From: DASPRG01 sp963796125
Lineage (GTDB): Bacteria > Nitrospirota > Thermodesulfovibrionia > Thermodesulfovibrionales > SM23-35
DNA length: 64,000 nucleotides
NCBI GenBank assembly: GCA_963796125.1
Contig: CAWCKM010000042.1
Coordinates: 19,869-83,868, forward strand
Direction: 5' to 3'
The position numbers and the translations under genes were made by a program. Shown here piece after piece: positions 7,907-17,445 of this stretch. The notes beneath the pieces are model-generated. The model had not been told where the DNA came from. It saw nothing but the letters and a program-made list of their open reading frames with translations, and searched no databases. Position 1 is the stretch's first letter. Each line of letters begins with the position of its first letter.

Positions 7907-9248
7907 TACGAACAGCGGGAAAGTATTAGTTGTGGATGATGAACCGAATGCAACAAAGGTGCTATCGGCGATCCTTTCAGATGCTGGGTATAATGTTGTT
8001 GAATCGTCAAATGGCGAAAAAGCCATCAAAATAATGTCTAAGAAGGACATAGATGTAGTTGTCACAGATCTTAAAATGCCGGGAAAGGATGGGATGCAAT
8101 TATTTGATTATATTATAGAAAATTATCCGGATATCCCGGTTATTTTTCTGACAGCCTATGGAACAGTTGAATCTGCAGTAACTGCAATGACACGAGGTGC
8201 TTTCTATTATTTCATTAAACCACCCGACTATTTACAGCTAAAGAGCATTATTTCAAAAGCAATACAGCAACGCTCCTTAAAAAAGGAGCTTGAAATGCTG
8301 AAGCAAAAACTTTCAGGTGAAGAGAACCATATTCGTATTATTGGTAATACTCCTCAAATGCTCAAGATATTTGACGCTATTGAGGCGGTAAAGGATTCAG
8401 CGAGCAGTGTCCTGGTTTATGGTGAGACAGGCACGGGGAAGGAATTAATTGCCAAGGCCCTTCATTACAGCAGTGCAAAAAGAGACAAACCTTTCATCGC
8501 GGTGAACTGTGCTGCCATCCCGAGAGAACTCTTGGAGTCGGAACTTTTTGGTTTTGAAAAGGGGGCATTTACTGGTGCTGTCACAAGAAGGATCGGGAAG
8601 ATTGAAGAAGCCTCTGGCGGTACACTCTTCTTTGATGAGATAGGCGAACTTGAACTCGGGCTTCAGGCGAAACTGCTGCGTGTTCTTCAGGAAAATGAGA
8701 TTGAGCGATTAGGAAGTAACAAAAAAATAAAAGTATATTTCCGGCTCATATCCTCCACCAATCGTGATCTCAAAAAGGTTGTTGAGTCTAATAATTTCAG
8801 AGAAGACCTCTTTTACAGAATAAACGTTATACAGTTAAATTTGCCGCCCCTGAGGGAAAGGTCCCCTGACATTCCTCTTCTTGTTGCAGAGTTCGTGAAG
8901 GAGTTTTGTATAAGGGAAAGGAAAGCGCTTACGGTATCAGATGAAGTGATGAAGGTATTACAGGCTTACCACTGGCCTGGAAATATAAGGCAGCTAAAAA
9001 ATGTTATTGAGAGGGCAGTTGTACTTGCAAAAGGGCGTATGATTACCATGAAGGAATTACCGGAGGAGTTTCTATCACAACAAGAACATCATGAAACTCT
9101 TTCGAAGAAGACATTAAAGGATTTGGAAAGCCAGGCAATTAAGGATGCACTTCGGGAGTGTAAAGGCAATAAGTCGAAGGCAGCCAAGGTACTCGGAATA
9201 TCAAGAAAAGCATTTTACAAAAGACTCAGGGAATTCCATCTCCTTTAG
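7881..9248 (+). CDS. NtrC-family sigma-54-dependent response regulator
   Basis: 455 residues. The receiver domain (about 12-125) has VLVVDDEP, phospho-acceptor VVTDLKMPG and YFIKPPD. The AAA+ domain (about 150-380) has Walker A GETGTGKE, the sigma-54 contact loop GAFTGA and Walker B GGTLFFDEIGE. The C-terminal Fis-type helix-turn-helix ends at NKSKAAKVLGISRKAFYKRL. It would activate sigma-54 promoters when phosphorylated by the upstream kinase. ATG 7899 (MADTNSGK) is an alternative start with less overlap. Confidence 0.93.
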   Translation: MSPYIKMADTNSGKVLVVDDEPNATKVLSAILSDAGYNVVESSNGEKAIKIMSKKDIDVVVTDLKMPGKDGMQLFDYIIENYPDIPVIFLTAYGTVESAVTAMTRGAFYYFIKPPDYLQLKSIISKAIQQRSLKKELEMLKQKLSGEENHIRIIGNTPQMLKIFDAIEAVKDSASSVLVYGETGTGKELIAKALHYSSAKRDKPFIAVNCAAIPRELLESELFGFEKGAFTGAVTRRIGKIEEASGGTLFFDEIGELELGLQAKLLRVLQENEIERLGSNKKIKVYFRLISSTNRDLKKVVESNNFREDLFYRINVIQLNLPPLRERSPDIPLLVAEFVKEFCIRERKALTVSDEVMKVLQAYHWPGNIRQLKNVIERAVVLAKGRMITMKELPEEFLSQQEHHETLSKKTLKDLESQAIKDALRECKGNKSKAAKVLGISRKAFYKRLREFHLL

Positions 9249-9674
9249 AGTGTTTCTGATAGATACAGAAGATTCAGGAAGGTTGTTGCTTTAAGACACA
9301 TCGCATTTTATCCGCCCATTCCTTTTAGACATTATTCTTACAATAAAGTTTGAAAAGTACAGACGTTTTACCTGTCTAATTATGACTTCAGGGGCAGAAT
9401 TTATAAAAACAAATTTATATTTTTTACGGAATTATCAGAAACGCATCCTGATTTTGTAAGACAAACACTTACAATCAGACAGGATAAGGTCTTACAGGAT
9501 ATGGGTAAATGTCTCAGCTATAATCCTAATACTTAATGTAATAAAATGGTTGTATTTGGTATAGTCATTGCTATTAAATGAATAAGTAATGGAATGGTTT
9601 GCCTTATACAACAGTTCAAGGTACGATAATTTCCAGAGCCTGTTCCTTAAGATGTCTGTGATGCGACGTTTCTC
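9249..9674. other. Intergenic region between the NtrC-type gene and the receiver stub
   Basis: No credible coding sequence. It holds one copy of a repeated motif (9428-9460) and an 8-base inverted repeat, TGTAAGAC near 9455 and GTCTTACA near 9490, which could be an operator. No clear -24/-12 promoter was found. Confidence 0.4.
9428..9460 (+). repeat. Conserved upstream motif, copy 1
   Basis: Shares GGAATTA..AGAAACGC..CC.GATTT followed by GTAAG with the copy at 10060-10097. It lies about 215 bases upstream of the receiver-stub gene. Confidence 0.55.
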
Positions 9675-10046
9675 ATGAAAAAAATATTGATCATTGATGA
9701 AAACAGATTCTCGCGCATCTGCTCGGCTATTCTTGAGGGTGAGGGATTCGATACGGAGATTTTCGAAAACTGTGAGAACCAATCTGTGAAGTTTGACAAT
9801 AAAGAATTCGTGCTGATCATAACAAGCTATCCCTTTGGTCATTTTTTGTTTGAGAAAATAAAGAAAATGAATCTCCCTACAATCATATTGACTGATCATA
9901 TTAACCGGGCTTTTATCAATCTCCTGGAAGGCTTTAATAACTCATACTGCATGGTAAAGCCTCTCGATTATCATGAGTTCCGGTCCCTTGTGAAACAGAT
10001 AGCAAATTGTGAGATACACGAAAAAAATGAGCTTAACATCTTATAA
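9675..10046 (+). CDS. Stand-alone receiver-like protein lacking the phospho-Asp
   Basis: 123 residues with receiver topology. The acidic pocket (LIIDEN), the Thr of ILTDH and the Lys of MVKPLDY are kept, but the phospho-acceptor position reads LIITSYP (Ser instead of Asp). It is therefore a pseudo-receiver that probably acts by protein contact. No output domain. It is flanked by two copies of a repeated DNA motif and followed by a diguanylate cyclase, so it may regulate that enzyme. This is inference from position. Confidence 0.65.
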   Translation: MKKILIIDENRFSRICSAILEGEGFDTEIFENCENQSVKFDNKEFVLIITSYPFGHFLFEKIKKMNLPTIILTDHINRAFINLLEGFNNSYCMVKPLDYHEFRSLVKQIANCEIHEKNELNIL

Positions 10047-10059
10047 CGTTTTCCTTCCG

Positions 10060-10097
10060 GGAATTACGAGAAACGCTACCGGATTTCTCCTCGTAAG
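10060..10097 (+). repeat. Conserved upstream motif, copy 2
   Basis: Second copy of the GGAATTA..AGAAACGC motif. It ends about 28 bases before the start of the GGDEF gene and can fold as TTACGAGAAA paired with TTTCTCCTCGTAA. Confidence 0.55.
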
Positions 10098-10124
10098 GCC
10101 TGGAGTAATACCAGAGGCATAGGA

Positions 10125-12125
10125 ATGGTTGAGGTTCTGGATATTAACAATGTATCTTCGGTCCTGAATCATCTGTCTAACCTTGCAGGCCTTTCTCTTT
10201 CATTCTATGGTGAAAAGGGAAATATCATGCTGTCACCTGTCTTTGAAGATAAATTCCTGTCTGCTTTGACAGAGTCTCAAAAGGGCAGAGATGAATATAA
10301 TGATTTCCTCAAGAGTTGTATAGAGAAAACCGTCAATAAAAGAGACAGTTGCATTCTTAAGGGTCCTGCAGAGCAGTATTATTTCTTTATCCCTGTTCGC
10401 GTGAATAACGCAACTTTTCTTATAACAGGCAGTGGTGTTTATCTTTCTTTAAAGGAATTTGAGGACTTTTTTTTAAAAAATGGTCAGGATTATGGTTTGC
10501 TACCAGAACAGCTTACCTATTGGTCTCAGGAAATTATCATCAGAGATTATGTGACTTTTCAAGGGATTGCTCAGCACATCCAATCGATTGTTAGTCAATT
10601 TGTCAACACCAGCTTTGAAGGCAGCCTCAATGAGAAGAAGTATAAATTAACAAAAACTATCCTAAGCCTCATAGCAGACATAGATTTAGATATGCAGGTG
10701 GATGAGATATATGACATTGTAGTTGACATCCTCCTTTTCCTTTTCAATGCTAATAATGTATCTGTCATGATCAAACACGATGATACATTCAGTTCACAAA
10801 AAGTATCAGGAAGGCTGAGATTGCGTCTTCAATCTATGACATTAAAGGGAGCAGGTACCCTATCCGAAGCTTTTGAAAAGCAAAAACATTTTTATTCCGA
10901 TAACGTAATGGAGATATTGCGGTTGGGGTTACCTGATGAGATCACATCTGTCTATGTATTTCCTATCATGACAAAAGATAAGGTCACCAGACTATTGGGT
11001 GTTTTTAATTCCAGCATGTCGCAGGACGATGTGGATATTATCGCAGAGTTATGTAAGGTTGTAGGTTTCATTTTAGGAATCAGAGATCTTCATGATAGTT
11101 ATAACAAGCGAAAGAAAGACATCGATATCTTAAATATGGTCACTGCACGTCTCAACGAAATAAAAGAACCAGAGGAACTTTATGAAACTATAATAGATAT
11201 GTCAGTGCATCTTGCACATGCTGAGAGATGCTCTCTGATGTTGATTGAAAATGATAAGGCGTATCTTACTATAAAAGCTGCAAAGGGGATCAACAAAAAG
11301 CTTCTCAAGGGAATAAAGATTAAAGTCGGAGAAGGAGTAGCAGGCAGGGTATTTAGTGAGGGTGAACCTCTCATGGCATATGACATCGAGAAGGACGAAA
11401 GGATTCTTCTCCCCAGGAAACCAAGTTACAAGACGGGCTCCTTCATAAGTATCCCCCTGAAGATAGGGGGAAAGGCGATAGGGGTTCTTAATATCTCTGA
11501 TAAGCTTACAGGAGAAGTATTTTCAGAAGAGGACATGACTCTGCTTCACTCTTTTGCTTCATATGCGTCTATTGCACTCGAAAGATCAATGTATTACAGT
11601 CTTGTTGATCACTTGAAGGAGTTATCTATTACAGACTCTTTGACCGGTCTTTTTAACAAACGGTATTTTGAGGAGAGGTTTTTTGAAGAGCTCCAGCGTT
11701 CAGAACGTCACAACCTGTCTTTTTCACTTGCAATGTTGGACATTGATGATTTCAAACTGTTCAATGATACAGAAGGACATCTTTCAGGTGATGAGGTGTT
11801 GAAAAATATTGCAAATATTGCAAAAGAGAGCACACGGGTAATCGATATAATTGCGCGGTTTGGGGGTGAAGAGTTTACGATTATCATGCCACAAACGGAG
11901 AAAGACGAGGCATTCTTTGTTGCAGAAAGGATAAGGAAATCTACTAGAGAACAGTTGTCTCACACATGGAGGTATTTTCCGAAGGAACATATTACAGTCA
12001 CTGTAGGTATAGCGACTTTTCCATCTGATGGTAGGGATATGAAAAATCTGATAAGGAATGCTGATAAAGCACTCTATAAAGGGAAAAGAGAAGGCAAGGA
12101 TAAAACAGTTTTGTTCAAGGAGTAA
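10125..12125 (+). CDS. GAF-domain diguanylate cyclase
   Basis: 666 residues. The N-terminal 150 residues resemble a PocR-type sensory domain (LSNLAGLSLSFYGEKGN). One or two GAF-like domains follow, the second clear at about 340-490 (AERCSLMLIEND ... VGEGVAGRVF ... SFISIPLKIGGKAIGVLNI). The C-terminal GGDEF domain has active-site GGEEF and a canonical inhibitory RVID five residues upstream, so it should make cyclic di-GMP with product feedback. It has no transmembrane segment. The nearby PilZ protein and pilin genes are plausible targets of the signal. Confidence 0.9.
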   Translation: MVEVLDINNVSSVLNHLSNLAGLSLSFYGEKGNIMLSPVFEDKFLSALTESQKGRDEYNDFLKSCIEKTVNKRDSCILKGPAEQYYFFIPVRVNNATFLITGSGVYLSLKEFEDFFLKNGQDYGLLPEQLTYWSQEIIIRDYVTFQGIAQHIQSIVSQFVNTSFEGSLNEKKYKLTKTILSLIADIDLDMQVDEIYDIVVDILLFLFNANNVSVMIKHDDTFSSQKVSGRLRLRLQSMTLKGAGTLSEAFEKQKHFYSDNVMEILRLGLPDEITSVYVFPIMTKDKVTRLLGVFNSSMSQDDVDIIAELCKVVGFILGIRDLHDSYNKRKKDIDILNMVTARLNEIKEPEELYETIIDMSVHLAHAERCSLMLIENDKAYLTIKAAKGINKKLLKGIKIKVGEGVAGRVFSEGEPLMAYDIEKDERILLPRKPSYKTGSFISIPLKIGGKAIGVLNISDKLTGEVFSEEDMTLLHSFASYASIALERSMYYSLVDHLKELSITDSLTGLFNKRYFEERFFEELQRSERHNLSFSLAMLDIDDFKLFNDTEGHLSGDEVLKNIANIAKESTRVIDIIARFGGEEFTIIMPQTEKDEAFFVAERIRKSTREQLSHTWRYFPKEHITVTVGIATFPSDGRDMKNLIRNADKALYKGKREGKDKTVLFKE

Positions 12126-12176
12126 CGGTAGGTAAGAAAACCGGAGAGTGAAGGGTTGAAAAACGCCAACTGTAAA

Positions 12177-12872
12177 TCAGTAAAGGGGCTTCAGTTCTTC
12201 CGTAAGAAAATTTGGCCTCATGTGTATGAATTTATTCTTCAGGACATTTATTTCTCCATCTCTCTGCCATTTGTCAATTACCCTCGTTACCGTTTCTCGT
12301 GTCATACCTGTCATCTCTGCTATTTCCTGATGGGTGAGTTTAATATTCAAGGTTATCCCTTCCGGCGTCTTCTCACCATACTTATCTGAGAGCATAAGAA
12401 ATAATATTTTAACCCTATGTGATGCATTCTTGTAATTGAGCATCTGAATTTTTTCCCAGGACTCACGGTACCGAGAACACAGTAGCAACAGCAGATTATT
12501 TAGTACCTTTTTCTGGGTTTCAAGTATGGAATAGAAATCTTTTTTTGAAACAATTGCGGCTGCGGAATTTTCCGTTGCTAAGACTGTAGCAGGAGATGTT
12601 TTACCATCAATCAAGGACATTTCTCCGAACGAATCACCTGACTGATGGATGGCGAGGAGTATCTCTTTCCCGTCTTCTGTTGTCTGTATTACCTTCACCT
12701 TTCCATCTAAAATGATGTACATATACTCATTTGTATCTTCTTCCTGAAGAATGATTTCATTTTTCCGAAACCGTTTTAAGACCAACTTGTCACTGACGAG
12801 GCGTAATTCTTCATCGGATAAGGAAGAAAACAGCTGAATATTTCTTAATGATTCAATTTCGTATTTTCCCAT
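12177..12872 (-). CDS. Crp/Fnr-family transcriptional regulator
   Basis: 231 residues. The cyclic-nucleotide-binding-like beta-barrel spans about 10-125 (LFSSLSDEELRLVSDKL ... GDSFGEMSLIDG). The C-terminal winged helix has LTHQEIAEMTGMTRETVTRVIDKW. The FNR-type cysteines are absent, so an Fe-S oxygen sensor is unlikely. Its ATG overlaps the stop of the upstream signalling gene (TAATG), so the two form one operon. Confidence 0.9.
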   Translation of the reverse strand: MGKYEIESLRNIQLFSSLSDEELRLVSDKLVLKRFRKNEIILQEEDTNEYMYIILDGKVKVIQTTEDGKEILLAIHQSGDSFGEMSLIDGKTSPATVLATENSAAAIVSKKDFYSILETQKKVLNNLLLLLCSRYRESWEKIQMLNYKNASHRVKILFLMLSDKYGEKTPEGITLNIKLTHQEIAEMTGMTRETVTRVIDKWQRDGEINVLKNKFIHMRPNFLTEELKPLY

Positions 12873-15124
12873 TATTTCATAGCCTCCAGAAATACTTCTT
12901 CAAAGACTTTAACGACTTCCGGATCATAGATAGATCCTGCCCCTGCTTTTATTTCTGATAGTGCTTCATTACCGGTCAGCGCCTTTCTATATGGTTTCTC
13001 TATGATCATCGCACAATAGGAATCAACGACAGAGAGAACTCTCGATATAAGGGGGATGTCGTTTCCCTTTAATCCTTCCGGGTATCCCTTCCCATCATAT
13101 CGTTCATGGTGGTGTAAAATTGCCTTCTTGAGGTCTTCTGAAAATTCGAAGATTCTCAGCAGGCCGATTGTGTTATATGGATGAGTTTTGAGGGCTTGAA
13201 TTTCGGATGGCTGAAGGGTTTTTTTCTGTAGTATGCTTTCATGGATGAGTACAAGTCCGAGATCATAGATTGTGGAGGCATACATGGCCTTCTTTTTTTC
13301 ATCTTCATCAGTCCCGAGTTTATCCATAATCCTTAATACCAAATCCGGGAAAATGCTTTTCTTCTTGTGATAATTCTTCACAGCATCCAGGAGATTGTCA
13401 AAAGAGGTGAGGATTTGATGTATATCCTCCTCTCTGTAGTCCCCTGAGTAAAGTTTTTCAAGAAAATGTGAGATTCGTTCGCTTAAGACCGAGGCTATAT
13501 AGAGATCCCTCTTCGTGAAGGGGTCTGCGCTTTTTTTGTTGTTCAGGTTTAATACTCCAACTACCTTGTCCTGTATTTTCAAAGGCAATGAGAGGAAAGA
13601 TTTTGTATTGTATTGAGAAATATTTTTTCTCTTAAAAGGAGATGTATTTTCTATGTCCTCTATGAGCAGGGGATTCCCATCAACTGCTACGTAACCTGCT
13701 ATTTGATCCCCGATCTTAATTCTTGTCCGCTTTACTATTTCATCGCTCAGTCCCCGTGCACTTTTAATGGTGAGCTCACCCGTAAGATCATTGCTGAGCA
13801 TTAAAGAGCATGTATTCAAGTCCATTAATTCCGATGTAAACTCTACAAACATATCCATTGTGATGCCAACAGTTGCTTCTAACTTTTCTCTTGAGCTCCT
13901 TGGAATAATGATAGAAATGAGAAAAGTATTGTTCACATTTTTTGCGTCAAAACCCCATCCATGAGTCTCAATAACCTTTTTAGCGAGGTAGAGCTTTATT
14001 TTTTCAACGGACTGCTCTGCATGAAAGATATACTTAGAATCAAAAAAGAACGATAAAATTCCTTCCGGTATTCTTTTAGAAGCAGTTAAGTCTATTTTTA
14101 TCACATCATCTTCTTCTTTCACGTTCATCTCGATGGTGTTGCCGCTATCCAGGTAGAATGATAGTCCTTCTATGAGGTTAATGAATAATTGAACAACTCT
14201 TATCTTATCTCCCACAATGTTGAACGTACCCTTCCCGATATCTATTTTAAGCAGCAGGTTTTTCTTGGCAAGTATGGAACTCAGTCCCTTTGCTTCTGTT
14301 ATCTCCCTGAGGATGGTCTCGAGATTGATCAGAGATTTCTTAATAACTATTGCCTCGTTTTCGAGCCTGAGAAAATCAAGGAGGTTATTTACGATTGAAG
14401 TTAAGCCTGTAGTTTCTGTCAGGATAATATCATAGAATTCTTTTTGTTTATTTCGTTTTAATTTATCCGATTGTTGTAGATAATAGATGGCTCCTTTGAT
14501 TGAATTGAGGGGAGAACGAAGTTCGTGTGAAATCCGGGTTATAAACTCTGTTTTATCCACATCGGTTTCTATAAGCTTTCTGTTTATTTCTTCAAGCTCG
14601 GCAGCCTTGATCCGCAATTGATTCATAAGGAAGGCATTTTCAAGGGCAATAGCCGCTTGATCAGCAATAACCTTCAGGAGGTTAAATTCATCCTCTCTGA
14701 AGGGTGTACTATCTTTTTTGTCATTGATATTAATTACACCAAGCATCTTATCTCTGCTTATGAGCGGGCATGAAATAAAGGACTTTGTCTTGTAACGGTC
14801 TCTCTTTTTGAGTTTAAATCGTTCGTCTTCGTCTATGTCTTCAACAAGAACAGGAACTCGATCTTGGGCAACTATACCCGCGATCCCTTCGCCCAGTTTG
14901 ATCCTGTATGTCTCAATGAATTTCATGTCAAAGCCCCTTGAGGCAAGAATATATAATTCGTCCTTCTCAGTGAGTAGCATTAAAGATCCCTTTTCAGCAT
15001 TGGTATACTCGATCGCGCGATCAAGTAAAAAATTTGCTAAGGCATTGATATCATTCGTTGCCGTTATGAGGTGAGATGTCTCCTGGAGGATTAAAAATTT
15101 CTTCTCAAGAAGCAGAGAGTTCAT
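12872..15124 (-). CDS. GAF-histidine kinase-GAF-HD-GYP protein with degenerate catalytic motifs
   Basis: 750 residues. GAF1 is at about 20-175 (EKGSLMLLTEKDELYILASR). HisKA has an intact H-box (SHELRSPLNSIKGAIYYL). The ATPase region (about 275-410) lacks the N-box Asn (QLFINLIEGLSFYL) and has no D-x-G-x-G box. GAF2 is at about 420-560. The HD-GYP region (about 585-745) keeps HHHERYDGKGYPEGLKG but its HD signature reads IYDLG and the DAYDAM motif reads DSYCAM. Kinase and phosphodiesterase activities are both doubtful, so it may be a sensor scaffold. The start follows GGAG at 9 bases. Confidence 0.8.
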   Translation of the reverse strand: MNSLLLEKKFLILQETSHLITATNDINALANFLLDRAIEYTNAEKGSLMLLTEKDELYILASRGFDMKFIETYRIKLGEGIAGIVAQDRVPVLVEDIDEDERFKLKKRDRYKTKSFISCPLISRDKMLGVININDKKDSTPFREDEFNLLKVIADQAAIALENAFLMNQLRIKAAELEEINRKLIETDVDKTEFITRISHELRSPLNSIKGAIYYLQQSDKLKRNKQKEFYDIILTETTGLTSIVNNLLDFLRLENEAIVIKKSLINLETILREITEAKGLSSILAKKNLLLKIDIGKGTFNIVGDKIRVVQLFINLIEGLSFYLDSGNTIEMNVKEEDDVIKIDLTASKRIPEGILSFFFDSKYIFHAEQSVEKIKLYLAKKVIETHGWGFDAKNVNNTFLISIIIPRSSREKLEATVGITMDMFVEFTSELMDLNTCSLMLSNDLTGELTIKSARGLSDEIVKRTRIKIGDQIAGYVAVDGNPLLIEDIENTSPFKRKNISQYNTKSFLSLPLKIQDKVVGVLNLNNKKSADPFTKRDLYIASVLSERISHFLEKLYSGDYREEDIHQILTSFDNLLDAVKNYHKKKSIFPDLVLRIMDKLGTDEDEKKKAMYASTIYDLGLVLIHESILQKKTLQPSEIQALKTHPYNTIGLLRIFEFSEDLKKAILHHHERYDGKGYPEGLKGNDIPLISRVLSVVDSYCAMIIEKPYRKALTGNEALSEIKAGAGSIYDPEVVKVFEEVFLEAMK

Positions 15125-15436
15125 CCAGACAATTCTCCATACTTTTAGTTTAAAAATTATTGGTATTATAACTATTATTGAATTAAAAATTAAGCATTAT
15201 ATTGTCTTCACGGAACAATCCTGCTTATAGTTTCGGCCCTTACCAAAATAGGGAAAGACAGGAGATAATAAAACTATGGGAAACTTTCTTCTCAAAGGTA
15301 TAGAGACGAAGTCTTGTATGGTGCAGGAACAGTTATAATATGGATATCGGATGAAATATCTGCGAAGAAGAGCAAGCCTTGGCATTGAAGAAAGAGGCTA
15401 ACCTTGGACTTCTTGAAAGGAGGAATATAACCTGCA
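15125..15436. other. Divergent intergenic region
   Basis: AT-rich in its left third, as expected for divergent promoters of the signalling gene (-) and dppD (+). No well-spaced promoter pair could be fixed and no credible ORF is present. GGAGG at 15419-15423 is the likely ribosome-binding site of dppD. Confidence 0.4.
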
Positions 15437-16465
15437 GTGTCTCTCCTGAGTATAAGGAATCTCAATATCTTCTTCAAATCACCTAACGGTTTAATAAAGG
15501 TTGTCAGCAATCTCAGTTTTGAAATTGAAGAGGCTGAAGTCTTTGGCCTTGTAGGAGAGAGTGGATGTGGGAAGTCCCTGACCGCCTTATCTATCATGGG
15601 AATTCTTCCTCAGAACTCCTTTGCAGAAGGCGAGATCATCTTCCAGGGATGCAATCTCTTAACCCTTGACAAAGAGTCAATAAGGAGGCTTAGAGGAAAA
15701 GAGATTGCGATGATTTTTCAGGAGCCGATGACATCACTTAACCCTGTACTTACTGTCGGTTATCAAGTAGCAGAAGTCCTTACAACTCATTTGGGACTCT
15801 CGAAGAAAGAGGCAATGGCAAACACCATAGAACTTTTCAGGGCAGTTAAAATACCTTCCCCGGAATTAAGGATTAGGGAGTACCCTCACCAGATGTCTGG
15901 GGGAATGAGGCAGAGAGTCATGATAGCTATGGCTATAGCATGTAATCCTTCTCTGCTTATCGCGGATGAGCCTACGACAGCCCTCGATGTTACTATACAG
16001 GCACAAATACTTGAACTTCTCCAGAAACTCAGGGAGGAAATGAAGATGGCAATCCTTTTAATAACTCATGACCTTGGCATTATTGCAGAGAATGCCAGTC
16101 GAGTAGCCATTATGTATGCCGGTAGATTGATGGAACTTGTCACTGTAGAAAAATTATTTCAAAATCCAAGGCACCCTTACACGATTGGGCTCTTGGACTC
16201 TCTCCCAAAAGAAAAAGGTATTCCTTTGGTCCCGATCCCGGGCTTTGTCCCAGAGCCTTATAATCTTCCGCCAGGATGTAAATTTTCAGACAGGTGCAGG
16301 TTTGCAATACCGGAATGCCGGGAGAAAGAGCCGGAATTAAAGCCTGTTGCAGACAACAATTTCAATTCATCATCACCTCCCCCTCAGGAGGTAATTGCTA
16401 AGCCGTCCGTTCATCTTGTTCGATGTATCAGGTCAGGAGAGATTAGGTGGAAATTCTCAAGGTAA
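15437..16465 (+). CDS. dppD: Oligopeptide/dipeptide ABC transporter ATPase, DppD/OppD type
   Basis: 342 residues beginning at GTG. Walker A is GESGCGKSL, the ABC signature MSGGMRQRVMIAMA and Walker B LLIADEPTTALD, with the H-loop in LLITHDLG. The oligopeptide-specific C-terminal Cys region is present (CKFSDRCRFAIPEC). A low-complexity stretch (NSSSPPPQE) precedes the end and may be repeat-derived. It energises peptide import with DppF. The next ATPase overlaps it by 19 bp. The permeases lie on the opposite strand facing it. Confidence 0.9.
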   Translation: MSLLSIRNLNIFFKSPNGLIKVVSNLSFEIEEAEVFGLVGESGCGKSLTALSIMGILPQNSFAEGEIIFQGCNLLTLDKESIRRLRGKEIAMIFQEPMTSLNPVLTVGYQVAEVLTTHLGLSKKEAMANTIELFRAVKIPSPELRIREYPHQMSGGMRQRVMIAMAIACNPSLLIADEPTTALDVTIQAQILELLQKLREEMKMAILLITHDLGIIAENASRVAIMYAGRLMELVTVEKLFQNPRHPYTIGLLDSLPKEKGIPLVPIPGFVPEPYNLPPGCKFSDRCRFAIPECREKEPELKPVADNNFNSSSPPPQEVIAKPSVHLVRCIRSGEIRWKFSR

Positions 16466-17428
16466 GGGCTCTCAGAAAATATTTTTCTATTAAAAAAGGA
16501 TTCATGGCTAAGCCTCTCCTTGTCAAGGCTTTAGATGGAGTTAACTTCTCGGTCGAAGAAGATAAAATTTTTGCCCTTGTTGGGGAGAGTGGCTGTGGTA
16601 AGTCAACGGTTGCAAGGCTTGTATTGGGACTTATACCCCCGACTTCTGGTGAGGTCCTTTTTCAGGGAATGAATATTCTTCGGGCTTAATGGTGATAGCA
16701 TGAAGACCTTCCGGAAATCAGTGCAGATCATATTTCAAGACCCCTTTGCTTCACTGAATCCAAGGAAGAGAATCATGGATACAATTTCAGAACCTCTCAG
16801 GATTCACAACATTGTCAAGAGGAATGCTTTGAAGGACAAGGTAGTAGAACTTCTTAATAAAGTGAATCTAACTCCTGACATGATGTATCGTTATCCCCAT
16901 GAATTAAGCGGCGGGCAGAGGCAGAGGGTGTGCATGGCGAGAGCCCTTGCTGTTTCTCCGAGGGTAATAGTTGCAGATGAACCCCTTTCAGCCCTTGATG
17001 TATCGATACAGGCTCAGATATTAAACCTTCTCCAGGAGCTAAAAAGAGAATTTAAACTTTCATTCCTCTTTATAAGCCATGACTTAAAGATAGTTAATTA
17101 TTTTAGTGATTCTATAGGGGTTATGTATCTTGGAAAAATTGTGGAGCACGCAATAACAGAAGATCTGTTTAAGGAACCATTTCATCCTTATACTGAATTA
17201 CTTCTCTCATCTGCCCCTGTTATTCCTGCCTCAGATTTTATGCATCACGCAACACGCATTACACATTTGCCATTACGCACTATACAGGGCGAGGTGCCAA
17301 GCCCAATCAATATACCTCCCGGATGCCCTTTTCATCCGAGGTGTCCAAAAAGATTTGAGCCATGCGATAAAATAGTACCTCAATTAAGGGAGGCGAGAGG
17401 AAGACTTGTATCATGCCATCTATTCTAA
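16447..17428 (+). CDS. dppF: Oligopeptide ABC transporter ATPase, DppF/OppF type (frame-broken)
   Basis: Two adjoining frames make one protein of about 327 residues. The first ends after FQGMNILRA at 16689. The second resumes at LNGDSMKTFRKSVQIIFQDP. One extra base in CTTCGGGCTTAAT (about 16680) explains the break. Walker A GESGCGKST lies in the first part. The signature LSGGQRQRVCMARA, Walker B VIVADEPLSALD and the Cys region CPFHPRC lie in the second. A repeat-derived in-frame insertion (17239-17280) adds HHATRITHLPL before RTIQGEVPSP. Start GTG 16447. Confidence 0.85.
17239..17280. repeat. Tandem repeat inside dppF
   Basis: Degenerate units of CACGCAACACGCATTAC type sit in the variable linker before the C-terminal Cys region, read in frame. 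Confidence 0.55.
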
Positions 17429-17445
17429 AGAAGCTTTCTTATTTC

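Noticed and set aside
13613..15074. Several plus-strand ORFs of 60-90 residues
   Set aside because: All are antisense shadows of the large signalling gene on the minus strand.
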